Origin: Arcuatula senhousia
Taxonomy: Eukaryota > Mollusca > Bivalvia > Mytilida > Mytilidae
Length of the DNA: 64,000 bases
NCBI GenBank assembly: GCA_963971305.1
Contig: OZ020308.1
Span: 19,191,092 to 19,255,091, forward strand
Reading direction: 5' to 3'
The notes under the pieces were generated by a model. It was not told where the DNA came from and made no database searches. It saw nothing but the letters and a program-made list of their open reading frames with translations. A program made the position numbers and the translations under genes. Shown here in pieces: positions 13,601-25,600 of this stretch (within the stretch, counting starts at the first letter, position 1; every line of letters begins with the position of its first letter).

Positions 13601-16600
13601 TTTCAAATTTTGGTTAAATCAACAGAGTTATTTTGCTCCGTTACCATAGCAACCATGGTTGCTAAGGCTGCTTTGTGTTGTATATTTATCACAACAACTA
13701 AACATTTTTATAATAACGCATTTATAAGGTAGCAATGGCACAACTTCCAAAAATATTCAGGTTTATAGCATTTTTTTCATATTTTTTTGGAGATTACAGT
13801 GGTTGCCTAGCAACCGATTAAAAGCTATTATCCTTGACAATTTTACCAAACTTTGTTTGAAAAGTAAACTTAGGAATATATGCTACCTATATAAAAACTA
13901 ATCTGACTCTATTTCAACATTTGTCTTTATATTATCTGCAATTGAAAATGAACAACCATTAATTTTGGGCATAAATATCAGTAAAATATGTACTTTTTTA
14001 TGGTTGCCATGGTAACCAACATGTTCAATTTTTCAACAATGACCTAAATTATGAAACAATATTATCACCCAAGACCAATAAGGTATAACCTGTTGGTATT
14101 TCCTTGGTATTTGATTGTATGCAAGTATAAAAAAGAAAGACACCATTTTGAAGCAATATTTTCTATAAAAATACCCAAACGGTAAAGAGTTAAATTTGGA
14201 TAGGTGCTTGTGTTTTTTAACTCTTTTAAATATCTACATGTAGTCTGATCAGGTTAATACAGATGTCATCAGATGATGTGCCCACATCTCTTCTTCTTTA
14301 AGCCCTGTAGATGGACTTTATGTCCGAAAATTTTGGCACCTTTAATTTTTAAATGTGGTTTACCTATCAAATAATTTTTGTATTTACTTATAAATCACAG
14401 TGCAACATTTTTTATTATCTAATAAAGTAATACATACATCCTGAACAAATCAGGGAGTCAAAGTTTTAAATCTAGGGCATAAAAGCTTTAACTTTACCCA
14501 GCAAACATAGTGCATAATTTCCCTCCAAAGTGTTAAATATAATTCTGGTACTCTGTTCATTAGACATCAGGTCCAATGCTCTTTTAAAAATTCTATTGGT
14601 AACCAGTAAAGTCAAGCACTGTAGAAATAAAAGTGAAAATTCTGGTAAAGTATAGAAATTTTTAAAATGCTCCTTGATAATATGTACTGTAAATGTGGAA
14701 ATTTTCACTGGGTTTTGTTTTCACATTTTGGCAAAAGTAATCTTTTGCAAAGGGAAAAAATCATGTTTCTTCTGATCATTTATCATCTTTGCTCTATGAA
14801 GAAATCGTTTGTGTGGATATTTTGATACAGACAACAAAATTGCATTCATGTACATTAGATAGGTATATGTCAGAGTTTATGTGAGTAAATGAAATATAAA
14901 GAAGCCGTTATGGGATATTTTCCTGTCACAAGCCATTCACATCTTTGTACTTTTCTAATAAAGTAGTTTTTCATCAGAGCATGGTTGAGGTTCTGATGTG
15001 ATATTTCTTCTTTTATTATTTTGTTTTGTTAGAATGACCCATATGCACCAAGTGTAAACATGCTTTTTTTATGAAATTGTTTCAACATTTTATAAGCTAA
15101 ATTTACTGTTTATTACTAGTATTCTTTCAACTGAAAGCCGTTTAAGCTAGAGTGCAATAAAAAAAATCTGGAATGGAACATGATAAATTCAAAATGAGAT
15201 TATACTGTTAATTATATATAAAGTAAAATTTGCAATGCATAAAAATAAGTAATACTGGGAGGGAGCTCACAAAAGGATACCCCTGTTTTAATGAATTCCA
15301 TACTGGAAATTTTTCTTAGTCTTATTATCTCCCCTGAATGATAAGGGACATAAATCCCTTTTACTGGTAGAAATCCCCAAGTGTATTTGTAAGAAGTCAC
15401 ATGACTCCTATAGTTAGTACGGGCAGTCAAATTTCATTTCACTTTTTTAAAACTTTTTCATTCTAATTTCTAAAAATACCCAATCATTTTAAAATTTTTT
15501 TTTCTATAAATAAAACATCTTTTTAGCTATTTTCCACATGCTAAAAAACTGATATAAAAGTCTTTAAATAGTTTTTTTTTTAAGTTCATAGTCAAACACT
15601 CACGTAACCCTCCTTGTGACGTAGCCAAAACAAAAATGGCAGACAACAGAATATATTCACTGAAAGACAACTCCAACCTCAATGAAACTAGACTGGGGTT
15701 GTAAACAAACACACTACCACTGTGAGTGACTGGCCATTAGGACTGGCAGCCAACAGGATATGTTGTGGATCACAAGATGCAGACTTCACTACATGACTAG
15801 TCACTAGTCTATAGAATATACAGACAACACATGCAATGGTAAGGCAAAACCAATATTTTCTTTACCAAGTCCAAGTTAGTTACGACTTACGTCCCTTAAA
15901 CAGGTGTGCCTGTCTCATATATCCAACAACAATTAAATTTCTCCATGCCTATCTCCATATAATGTACTTCCTTTATGTAAAGTTTCATCAAAGCTGTTTC
16001 AGAGGAAGTTTGCTTCTGAGATAAGCTGACAGATAGACTGACAAGACAGCCAGACAAGGTGATTCCTATATCTCACTAAAAACTTTCTTGACATGTGTAT
16101 ACAGAGAATGATTAAAATCTTCACAGCCCACTTCCTTAATTATTTTTATATTTTTTTCAATCTAGATTTCTCAGTAACCATGGTGAAACCCTCCATTTAA
16201 CAGGAGCACTTGTGGCACCTTTCATTTTTATGTACTTTTCAGTACCTTAAAAAAATCTACCAGAGATTACTAAATTATTTCTGCATTATATTACATATAT
16301 GATTACCATACCTCTGGTGCCATTGTAGAAACCTGGTGTATTACAGCTGGTACAGACATTATGTGTAGTACATAAACCGTCATCAGTTTGTCAGAAAAAT
16401 TGGCAGCTATTAAAGGCCTGTACACATAAAAAAGAAAAAGATTTAAAATATTTTTAATATTCATCTTATTTTTAGCATTTCTTCAGTCATTCATAAACTG
16501 ATCTTTTATTCATCTTGTTTGCTAAACAATGACTTACATAATTCAATCACCTAGATGGTTGGATCTACTGGTAGAATTTGTCCTAGATATTACCCTCTCC

Positions 16601-19600
16601 CCTAAATAAGTTAAGTGAATTTGTCTTCTCATTGCAGTTTCACCAGTGGTAAAGTTGTGCATTTCTTTATTGTATTGTTGTATTAAACATCTCATGGTTT
16701 TGTGCTTGGTTTCGACGTGACATGCCACTTTTAAATTAGTACATAAGTTTCTTGACAAATAGCTAAAACAAAGTTGAAAATTAGTCTGGTTCTTTGTTGT
16801 TATTTCTTTCTGTACATTTCAAACAAAATGACATTAAAACATGAACATCTGTTCTCAAAATATTATTCAAAAGTTCTTTATATTATTTATGTACTTGAGA
16901 AATGTGTATTCCCTTACCTTAATGCAATAGTCATTATTGCCGAAAGTGAAGTCTGGTTGAAAGCACATTTGGTTCTAGATAATCCCCGAGTTAATAGTCC
17001 CTGAAAGTATCAATAGGAACATCTCTGCTTTATTTCCCAAGATTTTATTCCCAAATTAAATTAAGCAATCCTTAATCAGTATCTATGATCAAAATAAGAG
17101 TTGGGTTGTTTTATTTTGAAAATTTACATCTCTGATGAATGTTACGGGTACTTGCAAAGCTATGCTAGCAATATTCAATTAAGCATCTAAATTCAAAGTA
17201 AGAGGGATATTTTGTTAGAAACTTTCCAATCTATACATATTGGATCTCTTATGAACTCTGCTTTTTCTTTCTTCATTTATTTTTCAAACTAATTAAATAT
17301 CAATATAATAATATTTCTAAAATTATACTTCAAAAAATTTTCAAGTAATTGTCAATAGGAAAAATCAGATGACAGCTCTCTACATTAACACCAAAGAAAG
17401 TATTGATAAGGTACATAAGTAGAATATTAAGTGTTATTTTATCAATCTCTTCACCAATCTTATTGTAAGCAGCTGCAGCAAAATTGGTAGTTACAGATCC
17501 TGAGTGGGGACTCTAGGGATTGAAACCCACTTAGCATTGGATACTGGATAAGTTTCTCATGAACATGATGAATATATTCAGCATTGGTTCACAGCAGTAG
17601 ACTATAAAGCCCCTACTTTCAGACCATTTTGATACCCCCCTGATTGGCATTTCAAATCTTTACAGTAATCTTTAATGCAAACCTTCAGAACTGTATACAG
17701 TCCCCTCATGTTCAGATCTCCCATGATATTATTACAGAGCTGATTCAGGCCAGGAGCTAAAGCTGTAAGATAAGAGCAGATATATATATATATATATATA
17801 CAGTTACATTACACAGGGGCACACAAAGGAGTATGTTCGAGAAGGGCTGAAATCAGCCCCATTTTTGCACATTTTAACAACTTTGTACCATCTCAAAGAT
17901 TTGATGTAATTCAGTCTTTAGATAACCCAACTTTATATATTTACAATGTAATCCATGTCACATGCTGACATCGTTATGCAAGATAATATGGCGTCAAAAA
18001 ACTGTTGCAAACTCCAAAAATATCAATATTTGCTTCATTTTTTAGGGTTTACAAGAGGTTTTTCTTGAAATTAGTATAGAGCACATTTGTCAATAACATT
18101 TATTCTTTGCCCATCTATTTGTCTTATAAAAATAAGCATTTCATTACAAAACTGTTTTTGTCGATGCATGCGCTCTATGTTAAATTGAGTGATTTCTAAC
18201 CAAAAATGCTCTAGAACTGCCAAAAATCTATAAATTTCATCAAATCATATGATTTACAGGCAAGTTCTCTTCAAGCTGCTGAATATTTTGAACCTAGCTT
18301 TTCTAATTTCTTAAAATACAGCATTTCAAAACATATTTGGCAGTCACTTCAGAAAGTTTACTCCGAGTTGAAATTTTTTGCCAATTTCGATTCTAACAAA
18401 TCTACTCCTTTAACATCAGAAAGCATACAAACATGTTTGTATGTGTACACTGTCAAGAGACAATGTTAGCTCTATGCATGCTTCCAATACTGATGGGAAG
18501 ATTAAATACTGTTTAACATTTATGATGTTCTTAGACAAGACAAGACAAGATGCTTTATTTGTCAATCAAGACGCCCAAATTACTTGGGCTGATAAATTAT
18601 AAACAGAATCAAATACAATGACATTGATTGTTATAATAAAAAAGAAGAAAAAAAAAAAACAAACAAACATATATATTGTTTCTATTGAGATGGGTGAACC
18701 ACTGGAGATTATCTTATAGATCGACTATTATATGTTATTTATTTTTAAATGCATTTCTCTCTTCATATAATTGAAAGAGTAATTTACTGGTTATTTTTAT
18801 AATTTTTGTGTCTTCTGATGACATAGCCATATGAGTTTGGAATTATTATCCAAATCTTTGAAATTTTTATTAATACTATTTATTTCATTAATATAATATT
18901 CACGTGAAGAATGTAATGCTGGGCACAGCAGAAGAAAATGTTTATCGTCTTCTATCCCCCCATCACACAATTTACATGATCTACTATTTAATTCCACCCC
19001 AAAATATCTACCCCTTTCTATTTCTAAATTATGGACACTAACCCTAAATTTGGTAAATAGTCTACGCTCATCCCCTTTTAGAATAAATAGATATTTTTCC
19101 AATGATATCGAATTTTTAAATAATCTAAATGTTCTTAGCTTATTTCCTCCATGGCTATCTTCTCTATCATCAAATAGATCTGATTTCCATAGATAATTGT
19201 ATTTTTCTTTTATTTTTTTATATATTAACGAATTGGATATGTTAATCTTTGAATGTTTTAAAGTCTTCAAATCTATTTTGAAATATTTAGATAAGTTCTC
19301 TAGGTATGCATACCAACTCTTTTTATTATTATCATTTAAAGATTTTGATACAATTAACGCTTCTGAAAGAAACAAATCATTAGACTTTGTTAGATGTTTA
19401 TAGTACCTGAAAATGTTCAGAAATCCCTCTAGCAAAAGTGGATACCTTCCTAATTCACCTATTATTGCTGAATTTGAGATATTTATCCCCACCTCTAGAG
19501 AGTATTTGCAAAATTTAATGTGAATATTTTCTTGTTTAAGATTGACCAAATCTCACTTCCATATAACAGTATACCTTTTACAGTATGGTCAAAAATGTGA

Positions 19601-22600
19601 GATAGAGTTTTAAAATTTGGTTTTTGAAAGTCAAAACTTCTTTTGAACTTGAAAAATGCCTTTAAACCTCTGTTATGTAAATCTTGTTTAGCACATGAGA
19701 AGTTACCATTTGCATGTTCTTAGATGATTGTCAGGCTTGTGGTTGAGGAAAGCGTGAAAACCACTTAACTTGGGTTGGTGTGGTCATGCCTTGAAACTTT
19801 GTCACAAGTGAAGATTGTAGCGAACTTGTGATTCTAAAGTCAATTGCCTAAACCCCTGCCCAACCATCACTCCAGTTATTTCTATTTATTTCAATTGCAA
19901 ATAGGAACAACCATCCAAATTATAGTTGTTCTCTTATACTCAAATTCAGAATAGTGATACCTTTATCAATTGAATTTAAATGACAACAACAGGTTTGACA
20001 ATTAGGTGTCTTAAAAGAAGAATGAGGTTTATTATTAGGTCAGCTTCATGGCTGACCAACTTCACTTACCCAATATTAAACCTCTTTCTTCTCTTGAGAC
20101 ACCTAATTGGTAAACCTGTTGGTGTCATTTAAATTCAATTGAAAAAGGTACCACTATTCTGAATTTGAGTATAATAGGTGTATTTTGTAGAATTTTGTGG
20201 ATTGATCTTATTTATCTAAGAGGGTGGTGACACTATACATACCTGGTGTTGCCTTGACAACCTTCCATGTAGATGTACTGGTGAAGACATGACACTATAC
20301 ATACCTGGTGTTGCCTTGACAACCTTCCATGTAGATGTACTGGTGAAGACATGACACTATACATACCTGGTGTTGCCTTGACAACCTTCCATGTCGATGT
20401 ACTAGTAAAGACATGACACTATACATACCTGGTGTTGCCTTGACAACCTTCCATGTAGATGTACTGGTGAAGACATGACACTATACATACCTGGTGTTGC
20501 CTTGACAACCTTCCATGTAGATGTACTAGTAAAGACATGACACTATACATACCTGGTGTTGCCTTGACAACCTTCCATGTAGATGTACTGGTGAAGACAT
20601 GACACTATACATACCTGGTGTTGCCTTGACAACCTTCCATGTAGATGTACTGGTGAAGACATGACACTATACATACCTGGTGTTGCCTTGACAACCTTCC
20701 ATGTCGATGTACTGGTGAAGACATGACTGTATACATACCTGGTGTTGCCTTGACAACCTTCCATGTAGATGTACTAGTAAAGACATGACACTATACATAC
20801 CTGGTGTTGCCTTGACAACCTTCCATGTAGATGTACTGGTGAAGACATGACACTATACATACCTGGTGTTGCCTTGACAACCTTCCATGTCGATGTACTG
20901 GTGAAGACATGACTGTATACATACCTGGTGTTGCCTTGACAACCTTCCATGAAGATGTACTAGTAAAGACATGCCACTATACATACCTGGTGTTGCCTTG
21001 ACAACCTTCCATGTAGATGTACTGGTGAAGACATGACACTATACATACCTGGTGTTGCCTTGACAACCTTCCATGTCGATGTACTGGTGAAGACATGACT
21101 GTATACATACCTGGTGTTGCCTTGACAACCTTCCATGTTGATGTACTGGTGAAGACATGACTGTATACATACCTGGTGTTGCCTTGACAACCTTCCATGT
21201 TGATGTACTGGTGAAGACATGACACTATACATACCTGGTGTTGCCTTGACAACCTTCCATGTCGATGTACTGGTGAAGACATGACTGTATACATACCTGG
21301 TGTTGCCTTGACAACCTTCCATGAAGATGTACTAGTAAAGACATGACACTATACATACCTGGTGTTGCCTTGACAACCTTCCATGTAGATGTACTGGTGA
21401 AGACATGACACTATACATACCTGGTGTTGCCTTGACAACCTTCCATGTCGATGTACTGGTGAAGACATGACTGTATACATACCTGGTGTTGCCTTGACAA
21501 CCTTCCATGTCGATGTACTGGTGAAGACATGACTGTATACATACCTGGTGTTGCCTTGACAACCTTCCATGTTGATGTACTGGTGAAGTCATGACACTTT
21601 ACTTACCTGGTGTTGCCTTGACAACCTTCCATGTCGATGTACTAGTAAACACAATCAGGACTCGGAGTAATAACATCATCACACTGAAATCTGTTAGGTT
21701 TTCTGGCTGTTAAATCAAAAAGATGAAAAATAAAATTCAAAAGTGTTTTTTTTTAAAGCGTTTGAAATATTTTCCGAGTTTAACAGTTTTTTTTATTAAA
21801 CTTTTTAAAATTGAAAGTTGACATTCATCATTTAAATCAATCTGCACAAAACAAATTAAGTACCTGATTTTTATCATCTGTTCAACTTTATTCTAAAAAT
21901 CTAATGTCTTATTCATTTTTTTAAATTACAAACATAGCTAAAACATAGGGCATATTCATTATTTTCTCCTAGGATATATAACAGAGGTAGAATTTTTTCT
22001 GGGCTCAAAAATAAAACAGAATCTGGGTTACCTCTATTCTTCATGGGTCTATATCTACTCCATAGAAAATAGTCTACATGTGCATCCAGAACTTAGGATG
22101 CATATTGCAATTCATAGGATAAATCTTATTCTACCCCAATTGCAAGCATTTAACATTTTCCATACCTGGGTCACCCTGGGTTCAAATTCTGAATGCAAAG
22201 CATCTTATCTTGATGGATCTATGTAAATGAATTGTACCTTTATATCTTTCAGATAAGAGCAGCATTTCCAGTTGATGTCCTTGACCTGTTGTATCCATGA
22301 CAACACAAACTCTTTCTTCAAGGCCACAGCGATATAACACACCTGAAAATATATCATTGGTTGTATAATAATTGTAAGAAAAAATAGGAAAACATTTATG
22401 TAAAATGAAAATAACATTTACTTTCGTGGTTTGCTTTTTGATTTTTTTTTTTATACACTTTCGTCTTATTCATTTCAAGGTTTTACTCTAGAAATGTGAG
22501 GATTATGGGCTTTAACAATCTTGAACATTCTTCTTTGGTCTTAAAAACCATGAAGTTGTATCAAGAATTTCTAGCAATTTTAACCAGTTGCTTTTTAAGG

Positions 22601-25600
22601 TCTATATAACCAGAAAATGTCATAAAAAGTAGGGGTCAGTGGGCAAAAAATTTCTTCAATATTTAAAGGTATAGGTTATAGGAGTTCTGAAATCAATCTG
22701 AAATTCTGAAACATAAAGAGTGACCATCCTTAAAGTGGTCTTCAGTATGGAATAAGTAATTCACAGCCAGCACACAAAACATGCATCATGTTAGGTTTTG
22801 TCTCTGCCCTTTTGGACCTTTGAAATTCAGATGCCTCATTGGTACCTCTGCTTCTTAAGAAACTCTTACCTTCAAGTCATCAGATTCCATAGAACACAGC
22901 AAGTAACGACATAAGTAAAGAAATGCCTGAAATAAACACAGCAAGTAACGACATAAGTAAAGAAATGCCTCAAATAAACAATCATGCTCATAACTTTTTT
23001 GTGAAGATAAACTCAGAAGTCATGGAACTTAGGATTTGGGATTGTCAGGACCGAATCCATGATTTCGAAATATCTTATCAAAATTGTGTTACAAAAGTTA
23101 CTAAATCTTACAGGTCCCAACAATTTTTTACAAGTCCTGTGCTAATTGCCATGACCGTTTATAAAGTAAGTGTTTATATAGTTTAATTTACTTTAAGTAT
23201 GGAATGGGGGGGGGGGGTATTCTTGCTTTATTCATTATTACAAAATATCCAAGCAATACAACATGTGTGTTGCAACCAGCCAGGGATTGGGAAGGAATTT
23301 TTAGCAAAGGGCAATTTACTACTTTTTTCTTGGAAATTCATAATTTCAAGGGGCCATTTCTTAATATTCTATATAAAATTTTGAGATAAGAAGGGGCCAT
23401 TTTCAGTTTTGATGTGCCAATGGCACATGGCCCCTTGCTTTCCCAATCCCTGCAACCAGCATGAACTGCTTTACCTTCAAATGTACCAGAAACCTGAATT
23501 CACTTACATATTTACAGAACTTCCATTGCATACTCAGAAACCCAGGGGTTCTTCTCTTGCTAATTCATTTATTACCCCAGGTTTGATATTGTTCGTTTGC
23601 GCGTTCTTGATCTGATCTGATTTGACTTCATAAAATTACAGAAACATCTTATCATCCCATTAGAAAAATGCAATGCAACCAATCAGAAGGCTGGATATAA
23701 AGAATCAAGAATGATGTATTTCATGTGTAATGACCCATGGGGTAATGAATGAGTTAGCTATAGAAGAGCCCTGGGGTTTCCAAGGATGACCCAACTGCTG
23801 ATTGCATTTAATTTTTTGTTGTTGTGTCATCATCTTGTCACCTGGCTTCTTTGATTTAATGAAATTTGATAATTTAATGCCCAATATGTATTAACTTCTT
23901 TCAGAGCAAGACATACTCTCATGATGAAGGGTAAACGATTGGTCAAAGTTTCTACAATAAAGTCCATTCAACGTCAAGTTTTTCTATTTACATGGTTGAT
24001 CTAATTATATCATTATAGTTCTTATCGAATAAAGGTTCATGTTCTTATTAATGTCATAAAGGGGGTCTTTCTTTGGCATTTTAAGGATTGTTTTTGAATT
24101 GTATACATTATTTGTTTTATTAAATCTAAGGCCAATTGCCAAACAGGGAGCAGCCACCACTGGTTATATTGAAGACTGCTGGCTGTTTCCATTGTGGATT
24201 TTTTTTAATTGCTGCTGATCATTTTATGTATGTTGCGTTGCATACACTTATTCTGCATCTTATTTTCTTCTATGAAAATGTATATACATGTAGTATGGTT
24301 ACCTCCTTATCTTCATTGTCTCTAAACTTGTACAAAAACTTCTTAATGATCTTGTAAACTTCAAGGGCTAAAAGAGATGATAATAACAGAATACTGTCAA
24401 TGTTTTATATGTGTAGTACATGTACATGCATTGATAATTTGTTCTTTAAATACATGTATGAATTGGAAAAAAATGTGTATTTTTCAAACAAATGTTTTGT
24501 TGAATAAATGATAGTGCTCAAATGCATGTGCTGATATTGCTGTAAATTCAAATGCTAATGAACATCTTCAATTTTGATAGCACTGCTTTAGCATGTAGAG
24601 ATGACCTCGGTATTGTATTGGTCAATAATCTACTTAATAAATGATAGTGTAACTTTTGAACTTTTTTCCAACCTGGGTTGCTACTTGTTCTGCAAAAAAA
24701 CTTGACTTTTTTTCCATCGGGTAATATTAATTTTGATAAAAAACACAAGCAAAATATCTTCAAAATGTTCAATTTTTCTGAATCTTTATATACAGAATAC
24801 CTAACAACATCCTCAAGCCAATACGAGTGTGTTGTGTCTGTGTGTGTGTTGGTGTTTAACAACCTTTATCGACCACCTGGGCCATGTAGGGTGGTCAGTT
24901 TTAATGTTTGAGGAAACTGGAGTACCCTGAGGAAACCACCAACCTTGGGCAGGTAACTGACAACCCTAATCACATACAGTTAGAAAGGTGCTTTTTTTTG
25001 TTCAATACAAACAGGACTCGAACACCAGCTGAGAGGTGATTGGCTAGTAATCAAAAGTGTGGTATTTAAACCAGCGCCTTAGACCACTTGCCCATCCAGG
25101 CCCCCCAGCCAATACAAACCTGGTTTTAACACTGGTTTATATTCTGTATCTTTATCAACAGGAATTAGTAACAAGTCTTCTACATCTTTCCTAAAGCAAA
25201 ATCAAAATAAGTTAGCATCAGCATAAAAAAAATCTTAACAGCATTTGGGGAAAATGGAAAAGATAAGACCTAGTTTCAAAATGCACAATCCACTAAAATA
25301 AAAGTAATAAAAACAATTTTATTCCACTGCCTGTCTAGCAATTTCTTTCTTCAACAAATAAATTGTAACTTAAATCATGTCTTTAAGTTAATCCGCTAAC
25401 ATACACAAAATATCATTACACACTTTTTTTCAAATAAATATGGATGCTATAAATGTATATATCATTATAATTTCTACTTGTGACACAAAGTTTTCATTAT
25501 AAACATGTTTTTACTGAAAAAAAATATTCAATAACTGCCCATCACTTTGCAATTTCATTTGACATTGATACCTTCTTTTCCATACATTGAGCATAGTGTA

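Larger units (their letters stand above)
9111..14193. mobile_element. Candidate piggyBac-like element in UBE3B intron 11, TTAA-flanked
   Basis: TTAACTCTTTACCGTT at 9111 is repeated in inverse orientation ending at 14193, giving 16-bp terminal inverted repeats that begin with TTAA, the piggyBac target site. The interior, about 5 kb, shows no transposase ORF; it contains a younger hairpin-ended repeat (11363-11978), a dispersed family copy (12590-12750) and a cluster of X-box-like palindromes (13640-14016). Alternatively these are ends of two separate elements; the TIR match is the only evidence. Confidence 0.4.

Noticed and set aside
20543..21592. Minus-strand open frames of 70-120 codons ([15 protein letters not shown]...)
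   Set aside because: They are the minisatellite translated in different frames, not independent genes.
20229..21654. Array of regularly spaced repeats that could be mistaken for a CRISPR array
   Set aside because: Units are contiguous 62-bp copies without unique spacers, in a eukaryotic intron, and derive from the adjacent exon.
25012..25097. tRNA gene candidate on the minus strand
   Set aside because: A and B boxes are present, but the anticodon and acceptor stems do not pair and SINE body follows; annotated as SINE.
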